From Blasia pusilla (lineage: Eukaryota > Marchantiophyta > Marchantiopsida > Blasiales): a DNA stretch of 64,000 nt. Location: positions 25,544,001 through 25,608,000 of the forward strand of contig CM114273.1 in NCBI GenBank assembly GCA_050084515.1, in the 5' to 3' direction. Position numbers and translations under genes: made by a program. Positions 1-12,200 of this stretch are shown here, one piece after another. How positions within the stretch are numbered: position 1 is the first letter of the stretch; each line of letters opens with the position of its first letter. The notes under the pieces are model-generated. The model had not been told where the DNA came from. It searched no databases and worked only from the letters and a program-made list of their open reading frames with translations.

Positions 1-1019
1 ATGGAGGCTTGAGGGGTCTACACCTACTACAATCCAATTGCAGAAGAATGGAACTCTGGCATATTCCACAGAAACTCCATCTCTTCAAAGCTCTGGTGAT
101 CCCATCCACACTCTATGCATCTGAAGTGTGGGGCCCCAGCTCCAAGGCTTGGCCCCAAGGCCTTGAGGCCCTCCAGAAACTCTTCATGCGTTAGAGTCTG
201 GGCATTAGAAAAACCACTCCCCACGACATTCTATTGGCTGAGTTTGGGGAGGTACCAATGGAGATCCATGCTGTTAAAAATCTGATCACATTTCTCCAAC
301 ACCTTGAGGATATCTGCGAGAACGATCCCAATCGTCTATCCGCCAGGGCCTACGTGGTTTCAAAAAGTAGTGCCACCCTTGGGACTAAAAATTGGTACTA
401 TGACTACACGGAGTGGCTCATGAAATGGGGAATATCCATCGGTGACCTGCCTACGGCCACCCACCAGGACCTTGCTGAATAATTACACAACAATTACATT
501 GCCATCAACTGGGGCCGACACCAGCGTCTTTGGGAAAGAAAGGGGAATTCCTCTCACAAAAATGGTGAAAGAATGAGACGCTACCACACCCTCATGAACA
601 ATTGCAGATCCATGCAACAAGCCTCCTACATCTGTGCCCCCATTCCCACTAAGTTACGTCATACATTAGCGAGATTCAGAAGTGGCTCTACTGACCTGGA
701 GATTGAGAAAGGAAAATTCTTACAGAAGAAAAGGGAGGACAGATTATGTAGATTTTGCAACTCGGGGCTTGTTGATGATGAACATCACTACCTCTTTGAC
801 TACACCTTTCACGATCACATTAGGCTTGACTTCCCGGATCTCTTTGTTCACCGAGCTCCCAGGGTCCTCCCGTTCATGACTAGGCAGAATCAGACTCAGA
901 TTGCTAAATTCTTGCATAGTTGTGTGAAGACCAGGGACATTCACTTGGCTCTGAGGACCCCTTGGGCCCTCGTTGGTGCTTGCTCTCTCTCCAAATTTGT
1001 TGTTAAGTCTCAATACTAA
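1..1019 (+). mobile_element. LINE-type (non-LTR) retrotransposon, 3' end of the reverse-transcriptase ORF, broken
   Basis: One reading frame runs through the stretch and is interrupted by TAG at 192-194 and TAA at 480-482 before ending at 1017-1019, so this is a decayed ORF2 C-terminus that enters the window already truncated. The start encodes a segment around LYASEVWG that is typical of the region after the RT catalytic core of plant and animal LINE-like elements. Near the end there is a Cys/His cluster, CRFC followed by EHH, which looks like the C-terminal zinc knuckle of these ORFs; the expected last Cys after YLFD is Tyr here. The TAG can be explained by CAG to TAG. Just after the stop there is a short TTCATTCATT stretch (about 1060-1070) that could be the element tail. 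Family assignment is by motif only; the clade is not determined. Confidence 0.7.
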
Positions 1020-4000
1020 GTCCCATGGTCCTGTGGGGTCCCCGTGGACAGTAAATCTATTCATTCATTATCTCTTTGCACACGACTGGATTTCTTCGAT
1101 GGATGGAGAATAGGATGGCGTACATGAAAAAAATTTTAAATGACATGAAAATATTGAGAAATGTGTTGTTGGAGGATACGACCAAGAACTTCAAGATCAT
1201 ACCAATCCAAAAGGATAGTCCTTGATAGTCATTGATGTGGAAAGGAAAGGAAAAGGAAATAGTGGTTAGCTCCCCAAATTCTAGAAAGGTAATGAAGTCC
1301 TACTCAAACCCAAACCCCGACAATTTGATATTTAAGGTTCTTGACCTTGCCGAGGCGCACACAAATAAAAAGATAGATATATGCTTTTTTATTTCATTAC
1401 TTGGAATTGTGTGCATACTCCTTGAAGAAAAAAAATTCTTCCAACCAAGGAAATTATTTATACTGCGGAAATGGAAAGGGAAATTTAAATTCTGAATCGT
1501 GCAAAAGTAGGGAATTCAAAAGCAAAAAAAAAAAAAAAAAATTTTTTTAAAAAAAAACATGGAACATTCATACAATCTTCCGCATCTCTTGAGACTCTTT
1601 TTTCACAAAAAAAAATCTTTCTTCTAAAATTCCCAGTCCTCTACAATCGTGCATGTCCACACCCCTCCCAACCACAATCTTAGTCCTCAATTGTCCACCT
1701 TTCTTTAAAAAAAAAAACTAGATATTTAGCGGATACCACTAATGTAAAATATTAATATTTTTCACTCAACCTATGTCTTTCATATAAATAAAATATAGAA
1801 AGAAGTACCAAGTCGATTTAATAATTAATGACCACGTGAAACTCGCTTCCTCCTATAAGGATCTAGAGGAAACCCAAAGGTTCCCTCAGGAAGGACTTTA
1901 AAGTGGGTTGACCATATTAAAAGCGAGTGGGAGTCTTTGAAAGTTTATGGTGTGTTGAAAGAACTCTATTCGTTTCGTATTAATGTAGTTTGGCATGGTC
2001 TACCATAACTGCACGAGAAGAAATTATTTTTCATGCACAAGAAGTCAAACGTATTATATGAAGGTATTTATTATCCAGTTTGGCTATGTTACCCTTTTGG
2101 GATCGTGTGTTGTTCCTATAATGTTCTTATTATCTTTTCATTGAAATATTCCATCCTTTTGGATGTCGGGACTTCATTGATTTTACCAATTTTATTAAAA
2201 AATCCACACTCTACTAAGAGCCAAAATCCTTACCGGCATATAAGGAATGGAAAGCACTTTCTTTGCAAAGTACCAAGAATATTATATATTTTTAACCACT
2301 TTAGGCATCCCACAAGAAATAGAAAATATCGACCAAAAATGGTCAATGTTATCACTTTGCTCAAAAATTTATCAAAATAAGAAATGGAAGAAAAACGAAT
2401 GTTGAATAGGACAAGTATGTATGCATCCTAGGAGCTTTATGTGGACTCTAGATTGGGTGGCCATCTTCTCAAACTTGGCTATGGGAAATTGCATTGTCGC
2501 AAATATTGATCATGACATTTTCCATCATTGGGAAGGAGATGATAGCTTACAAATCCATTGATTCTTTCATCTCAAATTTCTTTTAAAGTTTCATAACCAT
2601 TACTTGCACTTGTTCCTAGCTAATTGATTTGAGGAGATCACTACACAAAAAAAATTCCCTTTTATATCAAGCTTGTGTGGGTTAATATTCATACTTTCAC
2701 CAATGAAATACAAAGATGTCCTTGATAGTAGAGAGTGCATACCTAAATGCTTTGAGACTAAGTGTATGTTATGAACTTATGAAAGAGCTCGAGGATAAAT
2801 AGAAGAAATTATGCTTCAATCCACAAAGGCATATAGCAAACTAGTGTACAACCCGTGCCATGTATGGGAGTGAAGGGATTAACCATGTTGCACACAAATT
2901 CAAAAAAAAATTCGCGTTGCCCGTAGAATGAAAAACATTTTCTTGTTGCCCATTTCCCACATGTCAAGAGACATGTGTTTGCAAATCAAGAAGACACTCT
3001 CCAATAATAATATAGGTATTCTACTTTTCTTCCACATATACCCTTAAGATATCCATTGCATCACATTTTCCGCTCCTATTTTGTTCAATTTAGATACAAT
3101 TTTTGAGTCTATAAAACACTTTCCAAGGAGGATATGACTCCTTTCAATTTTTTCCCAAGAATGGATTTGATTTTCTCCACATTATTTTATTTCTTATAGC
3201 TTAGACCAAAAGTTTAGGAAAAAATAATGTTCCATATATGGTTTATATGGTTTATGGTTATATGTGCACAATGGTTTATTATGGAAAAATAAGGCTTGGT
3301 TGGAATGATGATCTATGCAACTCAAGCGTCTTAAGTTAAATTGAAGTTATGTATTTTCTACCAACTGTATGAGCTTTTCAGTCTTGTTTAAGTCAAATTC
3401 AATTTTTTCATGAGATGAAATTAAAATCATGGTTTTTCATCCCTCTCAAGTGCACTTGAGTTGTTGGCATGATCTAAGCGACTAATTGGTTTGAATGGTT
3501 GGATAAAGGGATAATTCTCCACTAAAGATGGAGATCTCCAATCACACCATAGTTTGTGAAAGCTAGTGATCTTCCCAATTGGCTAATGGCCATTTCCAAT
3601 GACTCAAAGAAGGATAAGATAATATTTGGTGATTATCTTGTTTGCATCTTCCCATAACTTTTCAAGTACACCAAGGATTCATCAAATTCTCTCTTTCCTA
3701 CAAAGTTAGTCGCTAATAACCAATCCAACCCATTTCATATATTCTCAAGCTTAAGCTCAACGCTAAAGTGACTTTTGTGGATGTGTTTCTTTGTGAGGAT
3801 ACAAACTACCCAACATTGTCAAATAACAACTTAAATTCATTTCAACAAAATTCAATGTTCGAAAGGATTAGAGGCAGACCAAACTTGCTTATTAGCTATC
3901 AAAACCCATTCGGGGAGGGAAAAATTTTAGGTTTGGATATATAGGAAAGTGAGATAGCGTCCAAAATATAAAACCATTACTACTTTCCAAATATGACTTT

Positions 4001-4950
4001 ATTCCAAGTGAGAATATAATTGGCTATTGCAGTAGCAAATCCTCAAAAATTAAATTTTGAAATTCACTCATGAAAAACACTTCTCACTTTCTTCAATGAT
4101 AGAATAGGCTCATGGGTTCTTACGCCCTATTCTAATTCATTCAAGTTCAAAGGATAACAAAATCTATATGCTTGCACGGGAAGTAATTCTTTTGTGTTGT
4201 CTTACGCTTGACAAAGTCATCGCAAGAAAAATATGGAAAGAAACATTTGTGAGCAATATAAATTCCTCTAATATTTGAAGTACAAGTACTTCCTCTAATT
4301 CAATACATTCAACCAATTCCATTGTCACTTAACACATCTCGAGATATGAGGAACCTCCATATTGAACTCCTTCACCACTACAATATACCTTTCCAGATCA
4401 ATACTATGTCTCAACGCCATATTCTTCTTCACTTCATTTGGAGTTGTGTGAAGATACTCTCAATATATGACGTCCACCGCGAGGCTCTTGAGCTAGAGGT
4501 CTACATCTATTTTTGGTTTGATTCAAAAAGAAAAAAATCTCTTTAACTTATAGATGTTGGTTGTCTCCCTTTTAAATAGTCCGAATCTTAATATTATAAG
4601 TGTATGAATCTCTTCTTGAGGGCAATTTGTCGCTAGATCAATGAGCCAAACATGAGGGTTTCCATATACATTGACCGTTGTAGCTACACATTTCCTAAAT
4701 GGGCACAAATCATTCACATGGAAGAACTACTTTATGTGGTGATATATTCTTGTGTAACATTCAAATGTTTTAAGCCCCCAAAATCTGGGAAGTCATTTTC
4801 CCAGTTTTGTGAAGTCAACATTGAGGAAGTCCACAAGCCCTCCTTTCTTTATATGCACCACCTCTGGATTTTGACCTTCTAAAGGAGGTAATTGGAGATA
4901 TTTTGTCATGTGCCAACCTCTCGAACGTAATGAGAGGCTTGGTTTACTCA
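1020..4950. other. AT-rich non-coding stretch
   Basis: No gene was recognised. Open frames here are short, AT-driven and lack recognisable domains. It holds A/T homopolymer runs around 1525-1555 and one member of a dispersed repeat at about 2931-3020. A short piece at about 4889-4903 resembles the LTR start of the A-D Ty3 family in plus orientation but is too short to call. Confidence 0.6.
2931..3020. repeat. Dispersed repeat, member 1
   Basis: This stretch contains GTTTGCAAATCAAGAAGACA followed by a run close to CTCTCCAATAATAATATA. Closely related sequence recurs at 13893-13985, and a more diverged form at about 7985-8042. A second matching block (AAACACTTTCCAAGGAGGAT at about 3115) has a counterpart near 8103, so the repeat is longer than the core given here. 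No coding potential, terminal inverted repeat or poly-A tail was seen, so the class is unknown. Confidence 0.5.
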
Positions 4951-4959
4951 TACGGCAAG

Positions 4960-5697
4960 TGTCGTGCGCATACATATCGCTACACAACATACATCGCTGG
5001 TCACATCTACACCACACAACACCGATCTTCCCCACACACGGGTCGATCCACACATGTACAAAAATCAACTCATACATATACATGGGGATCACAGATAAAA
5101 AATAAAGAGTAGTAGAAACGGCACACCCGGCCTAAAACTCCACTCCTCAATCTACATCGGCATATTGAGTCTCATCCACCCTGTGCTATCAAGGAATCCG
5201 GACGCTAGCATCCTAGTCCTATCTCACACACATACAAGAGAGATGCTCCAACGGCCCAACATGAGAAAGATGGCTTAGGAAAGCCACCTTCCTCTCTTAT
5301 ATAGGGTTGGGAAGAGCCAAAAGGCTCTTTCCCTAAAAATAGCCCTCCCCTTGGTAACCTACGCCCACACGTTACCAGGGGCAGGTGACCTGGTCAACAA
5401 GTCACCCGGTTGTGAAAGACCTCAACATGAAAGTTGTCAGAAACGACGTTCGTGACACAATGGACCTATTCTCAACCTCATCCGACACCGTGGGACAAAG
5501 TTACACTCAAGATAATCCGTTGGCTCCTACATCCTATTCACAATAGATCTCGACCTATCGGCTATTTAGATGCGACAGTTGTCGTGCGCATACATATCGC
5601 TACACAACATACATCGTTGGTCACATCTACACCACAAAACACCAATCTTCCCCACACACGGGTCGATCCACACATGTACATGGAGATCACACAACCA
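4960..5697 (-). repeat. 3' LTR of copy A (738 bp)
   Basis: Read on the minus strand the LTR begins TGGTTGTG directly after a purine tract AGCTAGGGGGG (PPT, about 5698-5708) and ends GCGCACGACA at 4960, giving the usual TG...CA ends. Two related segments lie inside it: 5580-5697 at the start and 4960 to about 5096 at the end. Both share the stretch with GTGTGGATCGACCCG and both finish in GCGCACGACA. The length agrees with the LTRs of copies B (748 bp) and C (729 bp), which supports the boundaries. Confidence 0.75.
5296..5303 (-). promoter_or_regulatory. TATA-box candidate in the LTR of copy A
   Basis: The minus strand reads TATATAAG here, preceded by CCCAACCC, in the middle part of the LTR where a U3 promoter is expected. 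This is position and consensus only; no transcript start can be seen. Confidence 0.5.
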
Positions 5698-5768
5698 CCC
5701 CCCTAGCTGGCAGTTGGATCCCCCCAACTCCAAATAGAAAATATCACATCTCTCTGACACCTACTACC

Positions 5769-7018
5769 CTATACACATCTCGGACACATCCATCGTCCCG
5801 TGGGAACCACATCAAGAGGGGGGGTCAGACATGACATATGCCACCCTCGAGAACAACCATCACATACCAACATGGTGGTTGTACCCCTGGCAGATCCGCA
5901 CAACATATACCTCAAGCTTGCAGGTACCACTTCCAAGCTCGGATCCACTGTCCCGTCTACGTTCGGAAGATGACATGGCGTACAATTGCGCACATGATCC
6001 TTCCAAACCATACCATCCTGTCCCTCCAACATGAGGACTCCGGTCAGTAATACCTCGCGCACACGTAGGATCGTGCGCCCTGCAGTGAAATCTAGCGGCG
6101 TGGGTGCCGCATGCTGTAAATACACGTAATCTTCAGGATGAAACCTCCTAATCCCTAGACGATAACCTCCTCCACGAATGGTCGCATACCTCAATGTATC
6201 TCTATGTTGAGCAATAGCTAAGTTCTCAAAGGCCATAGGCATAACTCTACGAAAAACCTCCGCCCTCTGAGAACATGCTTGTACCCACACATATGGATCA
6301 TCAAGATCTAACACCTCCGCTATGTCACGTCGAATGGCTGCAGGTGAATCTGGATCTCTCCCAAAGAGCGAAAAGTACGGTGAAAATGACGCCAACGATG
6401 CTTGCCAACTAAAGCGATAACCCATAGCCAACCAAGCAACTGTAGGTCCCACTCCCTCAACTGTCCCCGCTGCAAGCCATACTTGGGCAATCCTCTCTTC
6501 ACCGTCTGTACCACTCTCTCCGCCAATCCATCCACCTCAGGATGATCTCTGGACGTGGTGCGGTGATCTATCAGCGCCTGATCACACAAGGCCTGAAACT
6601 CTCTCCTGAACTCAGTACCCTGATCAATCAACAGCTCCGTCGGTGCACCAAAGTGATGAAGCACACGATCTAGAAACGCATAAGCTGTTCCCTTGCTCGC
6701 CTTGTCCGGTAGTGCCACCAACTCTATCCACTTGGAGAAATGCTCCACCATGACCAACACGTACCTATGATGACGCCTCGTCAATGGCAAAGGTCCTGCA
6801 AAGTCTAAACTCCACCAATAACCTAAACCCATAATCGGCAAAGGATGTAACTGTGGAGTGGGAGCATTGAAGGATGCTCGCACTCTGTCATATACCATAC
6901 ATCTGACCACAAACTGTTGTATCCTAGTATGCATGCCGCGCCACCAATACTGAACCTGGAGTAAGCTGTAAGTACGCTTTACTCTAAAATGTCCCAACTC
7001 CTCATGGGCATGTCGCAC
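5769..7018 (-). pseudogene. Ty3 integrase with C-terminal PHD-like finger, copy A, frameshifted
   Basis: Two overlapping frames make up one former protein. The upstream frame (7018 to about 6450) has the integrase zinc region (HEELGHF, later RCMVYD) and the catalytic core: WSLDFAGPL, IDQGTEF and DGLAERVV hold the D, D and E residues. A frameshift near 6450 moves to the downstream frame (to 5769), which has the integrase C-terminal part (DYVYLQ, RTILRVREVL, MVWKDHVRNC) and then, in the last 45 residues or so, a PHD-like finger: YMLCG, LVCDGCSRGWH, SCL, RWMCPRC. That pattern is C4HC3 except that the first Cys is Tyr in this copy; copy B keeps Cys there. In the IN zinc motif the last Cys is also Tyr (VRCMVY against ARCIVC in B). 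Ty3 integrases often carry a chromodomain at this place; a PHD-type module is not one of the usual types known to me. The ORF ends in TAG right after the finger. Confidence 0.85.
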
Positions 7019-7059
7019 TACACGTGCTCACTGGGAAGGATGAGGTACCACTCGGAAAT

Positions 7060-9267
7060 TTGACAGGGTGCAGATTCAGAACGGAAGCGAAATTCGACAA
7101 GGTACAGATTCAGAACGCACTCGATCATCGGATGTGCCTCCCCGCTTCTTCCTAGTTGGCACACATCTTACTTCTCTAAAGAGGGAAAGTAACAAATATT
7201 TATCTTCATTCAAAATTCTCAACACGTGTTCGTTCGTCCAGAGCCTCCAATATTTACTTGACATATGTCTCAAACGAATGCCAACCAAGCACAATTAGAA
7301 CATAGTGTGAGATCTGATTTCGAAAACAAACTGCAAGATCAAATTGGTAAACACAAAATGAATTCAACTCGTAAACTTCACTTCTTTCGTAAGCTTCATA
7401 GTCTTTTCACTTTTCTTTCTTTCCCATTTTAGTAAATCCCCATACTCGGTTAATAGTATAGATTTACTTCAAAATGGTTAAATACATATTATCTTCCACA
7501 AAATTGCCTTACTTTTCCCCACTGCCCTCGGAATTAAACTTGGATTTTCCAAAATAGGTTGCATGAAGTAGGCTATTAAAGTTCGTTACTCTTTCTTGAA
7601 GAAAGAATGGCAATTGAAAGGGTTTTGCAGGTTGTGAAAATCAGCCGTTGCACCGAACTGTTCAAATCAATTAAGGTTTTTTTATCAAACCAAGAAAGCT
7701 GCGCACTTGTAGAAGTGAAAATTTGTGAATAAATTGTAGAATAGAATGTGACCATATCGTTGAAACTTCTGAGCAATTATAGATGAGTTATCTAGTAGAA
7801 ACAAGATGGTAAGAGGTAAGGAATTGGAAATTTCTCCTGTGAATAACAACATATAATTACATATTAATTAGAGAAAATTATTAGGGGACTTGTGTGACAC
7901 ACGAAATTAAAAAGTGTTTGAAAAATTAATATATAATCTATAAATGGAAGAAATTCATGATAACATATATGAATTCAATTTTTTTCTTATTTGCCCACAT
8001 GATAAATATTAAGAAAGCTCTCTTCCATAATAATATAAATCATTAAAGATGGTTCTCATAAATCAGTTCTAATGAGTTTGGTAATTCCTCCATAAAGGAA
8101 ACAGAAAACTTTCCAAATGAATATTTTGAGGATAGAGATATGATCTTAAGACCACCTTTAATACCTATTTATGAGGAAACAGCCCATACAAACTCGACGC
8201 TTGGGAGAACTTTTATCGACGAAAACTAGTAACTACCTCATGGACAGGGTTTAATGATGGGTCACATCACCCATCATTTTCTCTACAGACCCCAAATCGA
8301 ACCCCCAAAATTGATTCTAACATAACTAAAGACCTGAACTAATTGAGTCTCATATGTCATCATGGAAGGTGTTCAAAAATCAAAAGGGCACTAAGAATCA
8401 TGAGAACTAGCATAACTAAGACTATTCATGATATACTTCATCATTTACAATACATCTACTTGTCATTTCTTCTCATTTAAATTTCTCTGTAGTTTTGGCG
8501 AAGGGAAATTCACTACTAGAGGGAAAAACAATCACATCTGTGTCATAGGATACTGGAAGACTGACAAAACAGGAGGCCAGAGACGTTTAACAATGAATAG
8601 CACTACCTAGTAGCACTGAGAGCTTTTATTCTTTTCAAGTAGAGATCAATTGAATAGTGAATGACGGCATTTCAAGTCAAATAGAAAGCAGGCTGAAAGA
8701 GCTACACATCATAGCTGACACTGGAACTCCGAACATGTATAGTCTGTTTCAAGTGGATCAGGTTTCATATGTCAAACCACCTATATCCCACTATTTTATT
8801 CGTTACCTGGCTTCAACAATTTCGTACGTACCAATATTGTTTAGATTTTGGGTCATTCTTTTGAAACTGACCTGAGACTTTGAGACCGGTCTTCTGTTGT
8901 GATTCCATGTGCCTGGCTCAATGGTGTAATGGTTGTAGAACAGCACCACCATGAGGAACATTCACAACCCAATTACCAGATGATGAGACCAATTACATGG
9001 CAAGAGGTCCAAGACTGCCCCCCCTACTTTACAAGCTGGAAGAAACTATCCAAACATGACACAGTGCTCACCTATGGAATTTAGAGCCTGCCCACAGAAT
9101 CCAATGGAGGAACGTCGTCCATCTTCAAGATCAATTGAATAATAGTACAATGGAAAGGGACCATAAACGTGGGTCTGTTACATCATGCATCACTCTACGT
9201 GTTGAGCAGAACAACGCCTTAGTTTCATATGGACAATTGTTCATAACAGATCAATGTAATTACATTT
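7060..9267. other. Non-coding stretch between copy A and the GET3D gene
   Basis: No recognisable gene. It includes a diverged dispersed-repeat member near 7985-8042. The part nearest 9267 must contain the GET3D 3' UTR; a minus-strand AATAAA occurs near 8626, about 640 bp past the stop, but nothing shows that it is the signal used. Confidence 0.5.
7985..8042. repeat. Dispersed repeat, diverged member
   Basis: TTGCCCACATGATAAA followed by a stretch like AAGAAAGCTCTCTTCCATAATAATATAAAT matches the order of blocks at 2931-3020 and 13893-13985 with several changes. The identity is low enough that this member is tentative. Confidence 0.35.
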
Positions 9268-12200
9268 TCAAGAGCTTCCAATGCTGACAATAAGGCTCTT
9301 ATTTTGAAACTTTGCTCCAACAACCTTTCCTCTCATTTCAGATGGAAGAGATATACTGCGCCGCTGGTCTCCTGCCTCTACAAGCAGCTCCGACCCACCC
9401 CTCCACTGCATATTTGCCACACATGAAATCAGGCACACATCAAAAGTTTTGGAGCTTCATACTGGCTCATCACAACCAGACAAGAACTTTGCAAAAACCC
9501 AGTTCCTAACCTTTACTTTGGGACCCCCTAGAAATATAAATGAAATTGGGCAAGGCACCCACATTCAAGATAATGTTGGAGGAACTACCTTTTTGCCAGG
9601 AAATTTTACACATACAAGGCTTTGGACAAATTCAAAATCTTTGGATAGCCCACATGGTAGAGGAGATAGATTCAACCAGATCATATCGACATCATGGTAA
9701 AGCTGTTGTTGGATCAGCACTTCCGTATCTACTGGAGGAAGGAATAAACCAAGGAGCGGTGTGGACTTCAGAAAATGGGACAGGATTCAAAGGACCCATT
9801 TCCTTAAGATCCAAGTCGGGTCCAATCCTGGTGTGAAAATGAACGCTAGTATTCTATGGGCTTAGATCCAAAAATGGCTTAATCATGATGTCCATGTCAT
9901 CATTGAATTTATCTCCTCGTCTCCATGCTAGATGGGCATTGGGCATGACAAAGAAACTTCACCCCACCGACGTTTAGGATGCCTGATGACCGAAACATCT
10001 TGAAAGTGATTCACATACTTCAAAATCAGACAACATTTCAGAATCTCTAGAGTCATGCTGCTAGTATCAGAACACATAGTACTACGTATGGACCATATGA
10101 TAGGATTTGTTGTGTAGAAAATGGAATGGAAGCAAGAAAACAAGTGAAATTTTGAATGGACGGAGACAAGGATTGAGATGAGCACAACCTGTGACAACTT
10201 GATTTCTGTTTTCTCAAAACCAGGCAAAAAGAGAGTGGTAGTGCGGGCAGATTTGTCAAACACAACACTTGGGGGGGTAGCATTTCTGTGTTTGTTCTCC
10301 AGCATTTCACGGGTTTCTTGCTGCAAACCACTTAGAGCCTCTTTCCAGTTTGGTGATGCCTCAAAAGTGAGGCGAGGGACCTCCCCAAGAATTAGGGGCT
10401 GATACTTCTCTCGAACAGATTGAAGTAACAAATCTGCCTTCTCAGGTGAAGCAACATGAAGAGCACCACTGACGTGCACTCCTGCTTGTACTGCACATCC
10501 CCAGTACCGGAGGGCACTCCCACTAGCAAGTTTATTATGCAAATCGGTGACAACATAGCATCCAAACTTTCTGGGGTCTCCAAATGAGGTCGCAATCCTC
10601 TACACGACACAGGCAGTGACCATCAGAACTCCACATATCCCACTCACAGACAAAACAAGACGAGAATGCACCCATTAGATTCTTCAGCATACTGCAAAGA
10701 TGTACGTGTGTCACCTATCATACTAAGCTTTTTCTTCTTCTGCATTTCAACTTTCAGCAAGACGATCACCTACACTGAATATGGAGTCAAATGCAGCCCA
10801 TATTTCAGCTGTAGATCTTTCACCCGCTCCGTCTAGTAAGGTCGACTCTATAACTTTCAATATTGATGGCAACGTCACTCTTCCAGTATCAGTCTTGTCA
10901 GCAAGAGCACGTAATCGCCTCAGGTACCATCTGCTCCATGAGGCTCACTTCAGTTGAGATTGCTCTCACATTAAGGCACACAAACAGTCTGGGTTGCATC
11001 TATCAATAGCAACTAAGATCCCTCAGAACTTGTTCATTAATATTTCAGGGACATAACAAGAATGAATTGGATAAAGTCCATTTCTCAAGGTTTCTTTATC
11101 CAACAACCTCAAAGAACCTAAGAGCCATTTGTTTCAGAAACAAATGAGATTCACACCCCGTCTATGGGTATGAGGTGGTCATAGGATGGCATTTGAACTT
11201 TACAGAATCCTCTCTGCAGCACCGAGGATCCGTAAAGTCTCCTCACTATTTGCGCCATCGTAGACAACAATGTCATATCTTTCAGCAAGTTTGGGCCTGA
11301 TCTTCAAGGAATCTCCACTGAAGTTTAAGAGGCGGTCTAACAGACCAATCGCTAGGAAAGAGTCCATGCCTGGAAGAATGCTAAATTCTTCACTGGCCAC
11401 CTGCTCAGACCACGGATGAATCAGCAACTGAGAGTCCGGTCACAACAGCAATCATCTGAGAGGAAATATCCAAGATTCTGAAAATTGCTATGCTATGAAG
11501 CTACTAAGATGAACTAAATTCATTACAAACTGGCCCGGTTACAGTTGGGCACTAGAACCTCATATCTCAGTGCCCTCCATTCAATTCTCTTGTAGTAATT
11601 TCTACACTGTCATACTTTATCCCTTTGCAGAGGAGAGCTGTGAAGTCAAACTACAAAGTGGCCACGCATTTCCTGTCTAGGCAAGACATACAAGACCACA
11701 CAAGAGCGAATGTCACTTGACCTGGATGAAGGTTTCATGACGAGAAATCTGGTACCGTGCAAAACGAACTAACCTCATCAAGAACTCCCTGAGTGAAATT
11801 CAGCTCTGCGTCTGCTTTCTTCAGCTCCGACCATGGTTCCAAAAGGAGCTGGGATCATCCAAAGGCAACCGGACGCACAGAATAATGAGAGTCAGTACAC
11901 GTTCACACCATTACTGTTGCGTTTTACAACATCCAGCTTCTGCACTCAAACCATGCCCAGATTCAGAACAATGGAAGCAGAGGAAAAATGTACTTTATTG
12001 CTGGCAAGGTCGTTGCGCAATAGAGGGTGATAACTCGGAAAGAGCTTAACAGTAAGGAAAGGAATGATTGGTAGAATTTTTTTGGGTTTTCGAGAAGTAC
12101 TTTATAAGAAATAAGGAGGAAGTATTCAAAAGAAGTGAAGTCATAAGGACTTGTGAAGAGCCTTAGGGAAGAACTATAACGGGTCCGATCTATAGCATTG

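Larger units (their letters stand above)
4960..7050 (-). mobile_element. Ty3/Gypsy retrotransposon copy A: integrase part plus 3' LTR, 5' truncated
   Basis: On the minus strand the order is integrase (from about 7018), integrase C-terminal extension with a PHD-like finger (to 5769), purine tract, then LTR (5697 down to 4960). Gag, protease, RT and RNase H are absent: homology to copies B and C stops near 7050, just upstream of the integrase zinc-binding region. The LTR end at 4960 is defined because copies A and B agree up to the terminal CGACA (read on the minus strand) and then differ. No target-site duplication can be tested because the 5' end is missing. Confidence 0.85.

Noticed and set aside
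4889-4912. Plus-strand ATTGGAGATATTTTG resembling the LTR start of the A-D family
   Set aside because: Only about 15 bases match, with no PPT or LTR body following; likely chance or an unprovable scrap.
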